A stretch of 64,000 bases of DNA, from contig NZ_CP154879.1 in NCBI RefSeq assembly GCF_039614765.1, positions 2,542,001 through 2,606,000 on the forward strand. The letters are read 5' to 3'. The position numbers and the translations under genes were made by a program. This document shows, one piece after another, positions 1 through 8,170 of the stretch (positions are counted from its first letter, which is position 1; each line of letters starts with the position of its first letter). Below the pieces are notes generated by a model. It worked only from the letters and a program-made list of their open reading frames with translations. It had not been told where the DNA came from and ran no database searches. This DNA comes from Castellaniella sp. MT123 (GTDB lineage: Bacteria > Pseudomonadota > Gammaproteobacteria > Burkholderiales > Burkholderiaceae_B).

Positions 1-21
1 ATCCAAGAGTCCATATTTTAT

Positions 22-78
22 CTGGTCAGACCGGTTTTACAAAAACTAGGGAAATCCATAACTGGTTTTACCGGTCAG
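22..78. promoter_or_regulatory. Two TGGT-N3-ACC operator-like sites upstream of the ABC operon
   Basis: Two related sites, 23-40 and 63-80, begin TGGTCAGACCGG and TGGTTTTACCGG and start 40 bp apart. TGGT-N3-ACC is the usual half-site pattern of FadR-type GntR regulators (established knowledge). The sites lie 60 to 120 bp before the first permease start, where an operator pair would be expected. The only regulator visible nearby is an IclR protein at 7345, so a GntR regulator, if there is one, lies outside the window. Function is inferred. Confidence 0.5.
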
Positions 79-142
79 TCCTTTTAGACTATCACCAGCC
101 ATCGAACCAGTACCCAGTCCCGCCAGATGACAAGGCCAGACC

Positions 143-826
143 ATGACCTACCAATTCGATTTCAGTGCCGTATTGCAGTACTGGCCGCTGTTCCTGCAGG
201 GGGCCGAAACGACGCTCGTGATGTCCTTCTGGTCCACGCTGGCCGGTTTCGTCATGGGGGTGGCTTGCGCCATTGCGCGCAGCTCGGGCGGGCCGCTGAC
301 GCGCCGCATCGTCGGGGGCTACGTCGAAGTCATCCGCAATACGCCGCTCATCATCCAGAGCTATTTCCTGATCTTCGGCCTGTCCAGCGTCGGGCTCACG
401 ATGTCGATCCTCGCCGGGGCCATCCTGGCCCTGGTCATCAACATCACGGCCTACACCTGCGAAATCGTCCGCGCCGGCATCGAGTCGGTGCCCCGCAGCC
501 AGCGCGAGGCCGGTGAATGTCTGGGCCTGTCGCCGCTGCAGGTCTACTGGCACGTCATCCTGGTGCCGGCACTCGAGCGCGTCTATCCCGCCCTGACCAG
601 TCAGTTCGTCCTGCTGATGCTGGTCACCAGTCTGTTGTCGGCGGTGGGCACAGAAGACCTGTTCGGCATTTCGGGCAATGTCCAGGCGCTCACCTTCCGC
701 AATTTCGAAGTCTTCATCGTGCTCTGGGTGGTGTATCTGGCCATGTCGGCGCTGGTGCGCGGGGCCTTTGCGCTGGCCGGCAAGGCCTTGTTCGTGCGTA
801 AGCGCAGACTCGGTACGCCGCTCTGA
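143..826 (+). CDS. Amino-acid-type ABC transporter permease (HisM/GlnP family), 227 aa
   Basis: Inner-membrane subunit of a polar-amino-acid-type ABC importer. The protein has about five hydrophobic segments and the cytoplasmic EAA loop of this family (EIVRAGIESVPRSQREAGEC, about residues 113-132) that contacts the ATPase. Length is typical for the family. The ATG at 143 is preceded by AAGG at 132-135. It is followed 10 nt later by a second permease, an ATPase and a binding protein on the same strand, so the operon encodes a complete importer. The substrate is not certain: the next gene downstream is a sugar-acid dehydratase, so an amino-acid-like permease may here import a sugar acid or a conjugate (inference). 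Confidence 0.9.
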   Translation: MTYQFDFSAVLQYWPLFLQGAETTLVMSFWSTLAGFVMGVACAIARSSGGPLTRRIVGGYVEVIRNTPLIIQSYFLIFGLSSVGLTMSILAGAILALVINITAYTCEIVRAGIESVPRSQREAGECLGLSPLQVYWHVILVPALERVYPALTSQFVLLMLVTSLLSAVGTEDLFGISGNVQALTFRNFEVFIVLWVVYLAMSALVRGAFALAGKALFVRKRRLGTPL

Positions 827-836
827 GAGGCCTGTC

Positions 837-1484
837 ATGAATCATGAACAACTGCTCTATCTGCTGCTGGGTGCCTGGGGCACAGTGCTGCTGTCCGCGC
901 TGACCTTCATCTTTTCGGCGCTGCTGGGGCTGTCCATCGCGCTGATGCGGGTGTCCGACCACCCGCTGGTGAGGGGCGGCGCTTTCGGCTATATCAATAT
1001 CATCCAGGGCACGCCGCTGTTGGTCATCATGGGCATCTGCTTCTATGGTCCGTCCATTCTGGGTTTTTCCGACACGTCGCCACTGTTTGCCGCCGTGTTG
1101 GCCCTGACTGTGCATGCCGCGGCCTTCCTGGGTGAAATCTGGCGCGGATGCATCGAGTCGGTGCCGAAAAATCAATGGGAAGCCGCGGAGTGCCTGGGCC
1201 TGAACCGCATCCAGCGCATGTTCAAGGTCATCCTGCCGCAGGCTTTCAAGATCGCGGTGCCACCGACGGTCGGTTTCATGGTGCAGATCGTCAAGAACAC
1301 CTCCTTTGCGTCGCTGGTGATCGGCTTTGCCGAACTGTCCTACAACGCCAAGATCCTGAACAACTCCACCTTCAAGCCTTTCCTTTATTTTGGCGCGGCC
1401 GCGGTCCTGTATTTCCTGATCTGCTATCCGCTGTCCTGGTTCAGCCTGCGGCTGGAACGCAAACTGACGGTGGCCCGCTCATGA
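837..1484 (+). CDS. Amino-acid-type ABC transporter permease, second subunit, 215 aa
   Basis: Second transmembrane subunit of the same importer. It has the same architecture as the upstream permease, including an EAA loop (EIWRGCIESVPKNQWEAAEC). Heterodimeric permeases encoded side by side are usual for HisQM-type systems. The start ATG at 837 lies 10 nt after the stop of the first permease. The frame stays open further upstream, but that part overlaps the first permease and lacks family similarity, so the short form is preferred. Confidence 0.9.
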   Translation: MNHEQLLYLLLGAWGTVLLSALTFIFSALLGLSIALMRVSDHPLVRGGAFGYINIIQGTPLLVIMGICFYGPSILGFSDTSPLFAAVLALTVHAAAFLGEIWRGCIESVPKNQWEAAECLGLNRIQRMFKVILPQAFKIAVPPTVGFMVQIVKNTSFASLVIGFAELSYNAKILNNSTFKPFLYFGAAAVLYFLICYPLSWFSLRLERKLTVARS

Positions 1485-1527
1485 ACAGACACGGCATGGT
1501 CCGGCCGATCGCCCAGGGAGTCCTCGC

Positions 1528-2262
1528 ATGACAGAAGTCGTCCGTCTCACGAATGTCCACAAACGGTTCGGCGAGAACCATGTCCTCAAGGGTATCGATC
1601 TGAGCGTCGCCAAGGGCGAGATTGTTGCCATCATCGGCCAGAGCGGCTCGGGAAAGAGCACTGCGCTGCGCTGCATGGATCATCTGGAAATCATCGACGA
1701 GGGCGAGATCACGGTCTGCGGCCACACTTTTGGCGCCGGCATCTCCAGTGGCGATCTGAAAAAACTGCGCCAGGACGTCGGCATCGTCTTCCAGAGCTAC
1801 AACCTGTTCCCGCACCTGACCGTCGAACAGAACATCACGCTGGCGCCCCGGTCCGTACGCAAGATCCCGGCCGAGCAGGCGCGCCGCATCGCCGCCGATG
1901 TGCTCGCCCAGGTCGGCCTGAGCGAGAAGGCGGGCTTTTATCCGGAACAATTGTCTGGTGGCCAGCAGCAGCGCGTGGCCATTGCCCGCTCGCTGGCCAT
2001 GGACCCCAAGCTCATGCTGTTCGACGAAGTCACCTCGGCCCTCGATCCGCAACTGACCGGCGAGGTCCTGCGTGTCATCGAGAAACTGGCCGCGGGGGGC
2101 ATGACCATGGTGCTCGTCACCCACGAAATGGCGTTCGCCATGAAGCTCGCCCACCGTGTGATCTTCATGTACGAAGGCCGTATCCACGAACAGGGCGGCG
2201 CCGATATCCTGCGCCAGCCCCAAACCCCGGAATTACAACAATTCGTCAGCAACGGGCTTTGA
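1528..2262 (+). CDS. Amino-acid-type ABC transporter ATP-binding protein, 244 aa
   Basis: Cytoplasmic ATPase that powers the importer. All nucleotide-binding motifs are intact: Walker A GQSGSGKST (residues 37-45), Q-loop Gln near 89, signature LSGGQQQR (142-149) and Walker B LMLFDE (162-167). Length and motif spacing match GlnQ/HisP proteins. It lies 43 nt after the second permease on the same strand and just before the binding protein. Confidence 0.95.
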   Translation: MTEVVRLTNVHKRFGENHVLKGIDLSVAKGEIVAIIGQSGSGKSTALRCMDHLEIIDEGEITVCGHTFGAGISSGDLKKLRQDVGIVFQSYNLFPHLTVEQNITLAPRSVRKIPAEQARRIAADVLAQVGLSEKAGFYPEQLSGGQQQRVAIARSLAMDPKLMLFDEVTSALDPQLTGEVLRVIEKLAAGGMTMVLVTHEMAFAMKLAHRVIFMYEGRIHEQGGADILRQPQTPELQQFVSNGL

Positions 2263-2312
2263 ATACCAGGGCATCCGCCCGACAGAGTCCGATATTTCAC
2301 AGGAGACCCACC

Positions 2313-3134
2313 ATGAAGCGCTTTCCCCTGAACCGCAGCCTGGCCGTCCTGGCCGTTTCGGCCACCACCCTGTGTGCTGCCCTGGCGCCAGCCCACGCCG
2401 CCACGCTGGATCAGGTCATGCAGCAGAAGGCCCTGCGCGTGGCGATCGATCTGAACGCGCCGCCCTATGGCATGAAGGACGCCAATCTGAAGGAAGTCGG
2501 CTCTGATGTCGAAACCGCACGGCTGCTGGCCAAGGATCTGGGGGTCAAGTTCAACATCGTGCCCACCACGCAGGCCAACCGCATTCCGTTTCTGCTGACG
2601 GACAAGGCCGACGTCGTGATCTCCAGCCTGACGATCACCCCCCAGCGCAAGGAAGTCATCGACTTCACGATTCCGTATGCGGTCATCCAGTCCGTGATCG
2701 CGGCGCCAGCCAGCGAAAACATCAAGACAATCGGAGATCTGGCCGGCAAGACAGTGGTCACCGCGCGCGGCACCACCAATGATGCCAATGTGACCAAGAT
2801 GGCCCCCGCCGACACGAACATCGTGCGCTTCGAGAATGACGCCACCGCCATGACGGCGGTCACCAGCGGGCGCAGCAACATCTATTCCGGGGCACCGGCC
2901 ATCATTGCATCGCTGAACAAGCAACTGGCCGAAAGCGGCAAACCGCCGCTGGTCACCAAGATCGTCATGGCCACGTCCATGCTGGGCCTCGGGGTGGCCA
3001 AGAACAATCCGCAGTTGCTCGACAAGATGAACGAGCTGATCCGCAAGAACCTGAAAAACGGCGAGCTGAACACCATCTACAAAAAGTACCACGGTGCCGA
3101 TCTGCCGGCGGAAATCGTGGTCGAAGGCAAGTAA
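2313..3134 (+). CDS. ABC transporter periplasmic substrate-binding protein (family 3), 273 aa
   Basis: Secreted ligand-binding subunit of the importer. A signal peptide with basic start, hydrophobic core and an AHA-A type cleavage site near residue 28 is clear. The mature part follows the bacterial extracellular solute-binding protein family 3 pattern (DLNAPPYG, LTDKADVVISSLTITPQR, PYAV). The ATG at 2313 is preceded by AGGAG at 2301; an upstream in-frame start at 2259 would place a non-signal extension in front. A paralogue lies on the opposite strand at 4534-5355. The ligand cannot be predicted from sequence alone. Confidence 0.9.
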   Translation: MKRFPLNRSLAVLAVSATTLCAALAPAHAATLDQVMQQKALRVAIDLNAPPYGMKDANLKEVGSDVETARLLAKDLGVKFNIVPTTQANRIPFLLTDKADVVISSLTITPQRKEVIDFTIPYAVIQSVIAAPASENIKTIGDLAGKTVVTARGTTNDANVTKMAPADTNIVRFENDATAMTAVTSGRSNIYSGAPAIIASLNKQLAESGKPPLVTKIVMATSMLGLGVAKNNPQLLDKMNELIRKNLKNGELNTIYKKYHGADLPAEIVVEGK

Positions 3135-3147
3135 GGCAGGCGAGACC

Positions 3148-4434
3148 ATGACCATCATTCAATCCATCGAAGTCCTGGACGTCCGTTTTCCCACTTCCAA
3201 AAATCTGGACGGTTCGGATGCCATGAACCCGGATCCTGATTATTCGGCGGCCTATGCGATCCTGCATACGGATACCGAAGGGTTGGAAGGTCATGGTCTT
3301 ACCTTCACGATCGGCCGTGGCACGGAAATCTGCTGCACGGCGATCGAGGCGCTGAAACCCCTGCTGATCGGTCTGGATCTGCAGTGGATCACTCAGGACA
3401 TGGGCCGCTTCTGGCGCCATATGACGTCCGACAGTCAGCTGCGCTGGATCGGCCCCGACAAGGGGGCCATCCACCTGGCCACGGCCGCGCTCGTCAATGC
3501 GGTCTGGGATCTCTGGGCCAAGGCCGAGGGCAAACCGGTCTGGCGCCTGGTGGCCGACATGACGCCGGAGCAGCTCGTCAGCCTGATCGACTTCCGCTAC
3601 ATCACCGACTGCATCACGCCCGACGAAGCGCTGCGGCTGCTGACGCAACGCGCTATGGGCAAGGCCGAACGGCGCGACGACCTGGAGCGCAACGGCTATC
3701 CCTGCTACACCACCTCGGCTGGCTGGCTGGGCTATAGCGACGACAAGCTGCGCCGGCTCGCCACCGAAGCGGTCGATGCGGGCTTTTCGTACATCAAGCT
3801 CAAGGTCGGCCGGGATCTTGACGACGACATCCGCCGGGTCCGCATCGCGCGCGAGGTGCTGGGGCCGGACCGCCATCTGATGATCGATGCCAATCAGGTC
3901 TGGGAGGTCGATCAGGCCATTCCCTGGCTGGAGCAACTGGCCTTTGCCCGGCCCTGGTTCATCGAAGAGCCCACCAGTCCGGACGATATCGCCGGGCATC
4001 GGCGTATCCGCCAGGCCATGCTGGGCCGGATGCAGGTCGCCACGGGCGAAATGTGCCAGAACCGGATCATGTTCAAGCAGCTCATCATGGAATCGGCGGT
4101 GGATGTCGTGCAGATCGACGCCTGCCGGCTGGGCGGGGTCAACGAAGTGCTGGCGGTCATGCTGATGGCGGCCAAGCATGGCCTGAAGGTCTGCCCGCAT
4201 GCGGGCGGCGTCGGTCTGTGCGAGTACGTGCAGCACCTGTCGATGATCGACTATCTGTGCTTTGCCGCGACCCGCGAAGGCCGCGTGATCGAATACGTCG
4301 ATCACCTGCACGAGCACTTCGTCGATCCCTGCCGGATCCGCGACGCGGCCTACATGCCGCCGACCCGACCGGGTTATTCGATCGAAATGAAGCGCGAGTC
4401 GCTGGAGCGCTATCGGTTCCGTCCGGCCCGGTAA
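3148..4434 (+). CDS. L-fuconate dehydratase-like enolase superfamily enzyme, 428 aa
   Basis: Predicted to dehydrate a sugar acid, probably L-fuconate, to the 2-keto-3-deoxy acid. Enolase-superfamily catalytic residues are in place: the KLK lysines (K217, K219), metal ligands D247, E273 and E301, and a general-acid His at 351 in CPHAGG. Spacing is close to that recalled for characterised fuconate dehydratases. It follows the binding protein by 13 nt, so it belongs to the transporter operon. The oppositely oriented SDR and FAH genes (5414-7042) would complete the non-phosphorylative L-fucose route to pyruvate and lactate. Fucose dehydrogenase and lactonase are not in the window. A related acid sugar substrate is possible. 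Confidence 0.85.
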   Translation: MTIIQSIEVLDVRFPTSKNLDGSDAMNPDPDYSAAYAILHTDTEGLEGHGLTFTIGRGTEICCTAIEALKPLLIGLDLQWITQDMGRFWRHMTSDSQLRWIGPDKGAIHLATAALVNAVWDLWAKAEGKPVWRLVADMTPEQLVSLIDFRYITDCITPDEALRLLTQRAMGKAERRDDLERNGYPCYTTSAGWLGYSDDKLRRLATEAVDAGFSYIKLKVGRDLDDDIRRVRIAREVLGPDRHLMIDANQVWEVDQAIPWLEQLAFARPWFIEEPTSPDDIAGHRRIRQAMLGRMQVATGEMCQNRIMFKQLIMESAVDVVQIDACRLGGVNEVLAVMLMAAKHGLKVCPHAGGVGLCEYVQHLSMIDYLCFAATREGRVIEYVDHLHEHFVDPCRIRDAAYMPPTRPGYSIEMKRESLERYRFRPAR

Positions 4435-4447
4435 TTCAGGATCCCTT

Positions 4448-4487
4448 CGCGGCCCCTCCCGGCCTTGGGGTGCCGGGAGGGGCCGCG
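4448..4487. terminator. Strong inverted repeat between convergent genes
   Basis: A perfect 16-bp inverted repeat (4448-4463 and 4472-4487) with an 8-nt loop lies between the convergent genes ending at 4434 and 4534. GGATCC copies flank it on both sides. There is no clear T-tract, but position and stability fit a bidirectional terminator. Confidence 0.65.
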
Positions 4488-4533
4488 GATCCGGCCCGCC
4501 ATGCGGCCGGCATCCATGCGCCGCAGCGCGGGC

Positions 4534-5355
4534 TTATTGGCCGGATTGGGTGACCGATTGGGGCAGGGGCTTCTTGAGCCACTGCTCGAACAGGGTGTTC
4601 AGCTTGCCATTGGCCAGGTCGGCCGCGATGAAGTCGTTCATGGCCTTCAGCAGTTCGGGGCGGTCCTTGCGCATGGCGATCGCCATCAGCTGCTCGTTGA
4701 CGACGTACAGCACCTTGTATTTGCCCGGATAGCGCTTCTGCACGTCGGCCGCGATCACCGACGAGGTGCCCACGGCATCGATCTGGCCGACCAGCATGGC
4801 CTGCAGGGCGGAGGCGTCATCATCGAACCGGTGCAGCTTGGTTCCCTCGGGGGCCACTTTGGTCACGCCGAGATCGGTCGTGCTGGCGCGGGGGACGCCG
4901 ATCTTGTACTTGGGGAAATCGGCGGGCGTCGAGATCTTCACGTCGGCGGGTCCCAGCAGGACCATGCTGGCCGCCGAGTAGGGGCGGGAGAACTGGACCT
5001 GCTTTTCACGTTCCGGGGTGATCGCCAGGGAAGCGACGAGCACGTCGGCCTTGTCGGTCAGCAGGAACGGAATGCGGTTGGGGCCCGTCATGACGACATA
5101 TTCCAGTTTCAGGTCGTAGTGGTCGGCCAGCAGCTTGGCCACCCCGCCGTCGTAGCCGCTGGGCTGGTTCTTGGCGTCGACCGCCGCGTAGGGCGGCCAG
5201 TCGACCAGCACGCCCACCTTGAGGGTGCCGCGATCCTTCACCTGCTGCCAGTAATTGTCGGTGGCGATGGCCGAGCCCGCCGACGCCGCCAGCAGCGTAC
5301 CCAGAACTGGGACGAGCAGTTTTCTCAGAAACTTTGACGCGATGAGTCCTTGCAT
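4534..5355 (-). CDS. Second ABC transporter substrate-binding protein (family 3), 273 aa
   Basis: Periplasmic binding protein paralogous to the one at 2313-3134: both share the LTDKADV block followed by SL-ITP, and both are 273 aa. A signal peptide with hydrophobic core ends near residue 32 (SAIATDN). No permease or ATPase accompanies it, so it probably feeds the importer at 143-2262 and widens its ligand range (inference). It is the last gene of a minus-strand run behind the SDR and FAH-family genes, and its own ATG is preceded by a GGAGGAGA-like ribosome site at about 5362-5370. Confidence 0.88.
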   Translation of the reverse strand: MQGLIASKFLRKLLVPVLGTLLAASAGSAIATDNYWQQVKDRGTLKVGVLVDWPPYAAVDAKNQPSGYDGGVAKLLADHYDLKLEYVVMTGPNRIPFLLTDKADVLVASLAITPEREKQVQFSRPYSAASMVLLGPADVKISTPADFPKYKIGVPRASTTDLGVTKVAPEGTKLHRFDDDASALQAMLVGQIDAVGTSSVIAADVQKRYPGKYKVLYVVNEQLMAIAMRKDRPELLKAMNDFIAADLANGKLNTLFEQWLKKPLPQSVTQSGQ

Positions 5356-5413
5356 GGATGTCTCCTCCTAGTGAGTGTTGGGCCAGCGCAGGATCGGCTG
5401 GCCTGCTTGACGC

Positions 5414-6271
5414 TCAGTCGAGCAGCGCGGCGTCCCAGGACAGCACCTGCTGGCGCTGTTCGCCCAGCCCTTCGATGCCCAGCCGGACCGTATCGCCTTG
5501 CTTGAGATAGACCGGCGGTTTCTGACCGAGCCCGACGCCCGGTGGCGTGCCCGTGGAAATGACGTCGCCCGGATACAGCGTGGTGAAGCGGCTGATGTAA
5601 TGCACCAGTGTGGCCACGTCGAAAATCATGGTCTTGCTGTTGCCGTTCTGGTAGCGCTTGCCGTTGACTTCCAGCCACATGGGCAGATTCTGCGGGTCGG
5701 CGATTTCGTCGGCGGTCACCAGCCAGGGGCCGATGGGCCCGAAGGTGTCGCAGCCCTTGCCTTTGTCCCAGGTGCCCCCGCGCTCGAGCTGGTATTCGCG
5801 TTCGGACACGTCATTGATGACGCAGTAGCCGGCCACGTGCGACAGGGCATCCGCCTTGGACACATAGCGGGCCTTGCTGCCGATGATGACGCCCAGTTCG
5901 ACTTCCCAGTCGGTCTTGACGGAGCCTTGCGGCAGGACGATGGGGTCATTGGCGCCCGAGGGACGCGACCACTTGTTGAACAGGATCGGTTCCGCAGGGA
6001 CTTCCGCGCCAGTTTCGGCGGCGTGGTCGCTGTAATTCAGGCCGACGCAGAGGAACTTGCCCGGATTGCGCAAGGGCACGCCGATGCGACCGGGCGTTTC
6101 GACCACGGGCAGCGATTGCGGATCGACCGAGCGCAGCGCGGCCAGCATGGCGGGCCGTAGGGATTCCGCCGTGATGTCGTCGATTACGGAGGACAGATCG
6201 CGGACATGGCCCCGAGCATCGATCAGCGCCGGTTTTTCCTGGCCCACGGGGCCATAGCGCAATAGTTTCAT
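5414..6271 (-). CDS. FAH-family hydrolase, probable 2,4-diketo-3-deoxy-L-fuconate hydrolase, 285 aa
   Basis: Fumarylacetoacetate-hydrolase fold enzyme. Family motifs are visible: GLNYSDHAAETG, an acidic metal-binding DWEVELGVIIG stretch, NDVSERE and DTFGPIGPW. Beside a fuconate dehydratase and a keto-deoxy-fuconate dehydrogenase-like SDR, the likely reaction is hydrolysis of 2,4-diketo-3-deoxy-L-fuconate to pyruvate and L-lactate. The same family includes ureidoglycolate lyase-like proteins and acylpyruvases, so the assignment rests on context. It is followed by the second binding protein and preceded by the SDR on the same strand. Confidence 0.8.
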   Translation of the reverse strand: MKLLRYGPVGQEKPALIDARGHVRDLSSVIDDITAESLRPAMLAALRSVDPQSLPVVETPGRIGVPLRNPGKFLCVGLNYSDHAAETGAEVPAEPILFNKWSRPSGANDPIVLPQGSVKTDWEVELGVIIGSKARYVSKADALSHVAGYCVINDVSEREYQLERGGTWDKGKGCDTFGPIGPWLVTADEIADPQNLPMWLEVNGKRYQNGNSKTMIFDVATLVHYISRFTTLYPGDVISTGTPPGVGLGQKPPVYLKQGDTVRLGIEGLGEQRQQVLSWDAALLD

Positions 6272-6295
6272 GTGTGTTCTCCTAGACGATGGGTG

Positions 6296-7042
6296 TCAGT
6301 TGGTCCAGCCGCCGTCGATGATATTGACGGTGCCGGTCGTGTAGCTGGATTCCTCGCTGGCCAGATAGACGGCCAGCGCGGCGATTTCCTCGGGGGTGCC
6401 CAGGCGGCCGATGGGCTGGCGGGCGACGAAGGTGCCGCGCACTTGGTCGATGGAGGCGGCCTGTGCCTGGGCCTGCGCCTGCATGCGGTCGCGCAGCGAA
6501 GGCGACTCGACCGTGCCGGGGCAGATGGCGTTGCAGCGGATGCCGCGGCCGACGAAGTCTGCTGCGATGGCCTTGCTCAGGCCGATGACCGCCGCCTTGG
6601 TCGTGCCGTAGACGAAGCGGTTGGGCACGCCCTTGATGCTGGAGGCGACCGACGACACGTTGACGATCGATCCCGCGCCCTTGGCCAGCATGCCCGGCAG
6701 CACGGCGCGGCACATTTCGTACATGGACGTGACGTTCAGCCCGAGCGAGAAATCCCAGGCCTGGCGGCTGCATTCGAGGATGGATCCGCTGTCGACGTAG
6801 CCGGCGCAATTGAACAGCACGTCGACGGGGCCGACGTCGGCCACCAGCGCGGCGATGGCCGACGGGTTCGTGACGTCGAGTTTTCGGATTTCGCAGCCCG
6901 AAAGGGTACGCAATGCCGCTTCATCGATGTCGGTGGCGATGACCCTCGCGCCCTCGCGCTGGAACTGCTGCGCGGTGGCCTTGCCGATGCCATTGCCGGC
7001 AGCGGTAACCAGGGCGACTTTGCCAGAAAGACGACCAGCCAT
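6296..7042 (-). CDS. SDR oxidoreductase, probable 2-keto-3-deoxy-L-fuconate dehydrogenase, 248 aa
   Basis: Classical short-chain dehydrogenase. The nucleotide-binding glycine motif (TAAGNGIG), an NCAG motif and the catalytic Ser with YGTTK (Tyr and Lys) are present. The sequence resembles the DHRS6/BDH2-like group that contains 2-keto-3-deoxy-L-fuconate 4-dehydrogenase (family knowledge). Context with the dehydratase and FAH hydrolase supports that role. The start at 7042 is chosen because AAGGAG lies just upstream; the frame is open to 7090 but without a ribosome site. It is the first gene of the minus-strand operon. Confidence 0.82.
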   Translation of the reverse strand: MAGRLSGKVALVTAAGNGIGKATAQQFQREGARVIATDIDEAALRTLSGCEIRKLDVTNPSAIAALVADVGPVDVLFNCAGYVDSGSILECSRQAWDFSLGLNVTSMYEMCRAVLPGMLAKGAGSIVNVSSVASSIKGVPNRFVYGTTKAAVIGLSKAIAADFVGRGIRCNAICPGTVESPSLRDRMQAQAQAQAASIDQVRGTFVARQPIGRLGTPEEIAALAVYLASEESSYTTGTVNIIDGGWTN

Positions 7043-7344
7043 GGTGCTGACTCCTTGTGTGACCCGGACAGAGGGGTTTCGATAGGGCAATTGACCTGCT
7101 GACCGGCCAGGACAACTGTTGAATTCCTTATATGAAAATTAATTTCTCGTTTGATATGAGTGGGATGATACTGATGAATCTTAATGAAAACAAAGGGATG
7201 TGCTGAATATAAAACTCAGTATTTACCCTGAATTTTGTAAAAATACGCTTGATGAAGTTAATATCGTTTCTTATATGAATGTAGAATTTCACAAAAGAAA
7301 TTAAATTCGCTTTACCCGATTCGTTTTTACGGTTGCAAAAGCCC
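7043..7344. promoter_or_regulatory. Divergent AT-rich regulatory region between SDR operon and iclR-type gene
   Basis: About 300 bp without a gene. It is much richer in A/T from 7125 to 7325 than anything nearby. It carries a 10-bp direct repeat CTTATATGAA at 7127-7136 and 7270-7279 and the palindrome AAATTAATTT at 7136-7145. A near-palindromic gaaattaaattc follows the second repeat. These are candidate operators for the adjacent IclR regulator and its divergent catabolic operon. A short minus-strand frame crossing the region is AT-driven and has no visible protein signature. Confidence 0.55.
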
Positions 7345-8160
7345 ATGAGTGTTCCCACGGCCTCCCCGGAAACCCCGATCGATTCCCAGGAAGTGGTGCG
7401 CTACAACGCCCCCGCCCTCGACAAGGGTCTCGACATCCTCGAAGTCCTCAGCGACTCGCCGGACGGCTGCACGCTCAAGCAGCTGGCCGATGCGCTGAAT
7501 CGCAGCGTCAGCCAGATCTTCCGCATGGTGGTGGCCCTGCATCGGCGCGAATACATCCAGGTCGATGACAATGACCGCTACACACTGACCCTGAAGATGT
7601 TCCGCCTGGCACACCGCCAGCCGCCGATCAAGCGTCTGGTGCGGACGGCATTGCCGTTGCTCAACGAGCTGGCCGAACGGGCGCGGCAATCGTGCCATCT
7701 GGCGGTATACGAACAGGGCCGCAGTGTGGTCATCGCCCAGGTCGATAGCCCCGAGCGCTGGTCCTTTGGCCTGAAGACCGGCGCGTTCATGGGTCTGACG
7801 GACACCTCGTCAGGGCATATCCTGCTGGCGTACCAGGATGAGATCGGCCGGGCGCGCATGCTGCGCAACCATATCAAGGTCGAAGGCGAACTCGACATTG
7901 ACCCGGGGCATCTGTTTTCGATGCTGGCCGAGGTCCGTCAGGCCGGGTGTTCGCTGATGCCCAGCAAGCAGATTCAGGGCGTGACGAACATCGCCTTTCC
8001 CGTGCATGGGCTCAATCACCAGGTCGTCGCGGCGGTCAACGTGCCGTACATTGCGCGCATCGACGCCGCGGCCGCGCCTTCGATGGACGTGGTGCGTCAG
8101 ACTCAGGCCGATATCTGCGCCCGACTTTCCCGGCTGCTGGGGGCCGACGAAGCCATTTGA
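7345..8160 (+). CDS. IclR-family transcriptional regulator, 271 aa
   Basis: DNA-binding regulator with an N-terminal winged helix-turn-helix (about residues 20-80: LDKGLDILEVLS, TLKQLADALNRSVSQIFRMV) and a C-terminal IclR effector-binding domain (ARQSCHLAVYEQGRSVVIAQ). Length is typical. The ATG at 7345 is taken; a TTG at 7333 would add four residues. It is divergent from the SDR/FAH/binding-protein operon and probably controls that fuconate-type pathway (inference). Confidence 0.88.
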   Translation: MSVPTASPETPIDSQEVVRYNAPALDKGLDILEVLSDSPDGCTLKQLADALNRSVSQIFRMVVALHRREYIQVDDNDRYTLTLKMFRLAHRQPPIKRLVRTALPLLNELAERARQSCHLAVYEQGRSVVIAQVDSPERWSFGLKTGAFMGLTDTSSGHILLAYQDEIGRARMLRNHIKVEGELDIDPGHLFSMLAEVRQAGCSLMPSKQIQGVTNIAFPVHGLNHQVVAAVNVPYIARIDAAAAPSMDVVRQTQADICARLSRLLGADEAI

Positions 8161-8170
8161 TCGCCCGGTG

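Noticed and set aside
7128-7358. Short minus-strand frame through the AT-rich regulatory region
   Set aside because: It has no ribosome site, no recognisable motif, and overlaps the IclR start and the promoter region.
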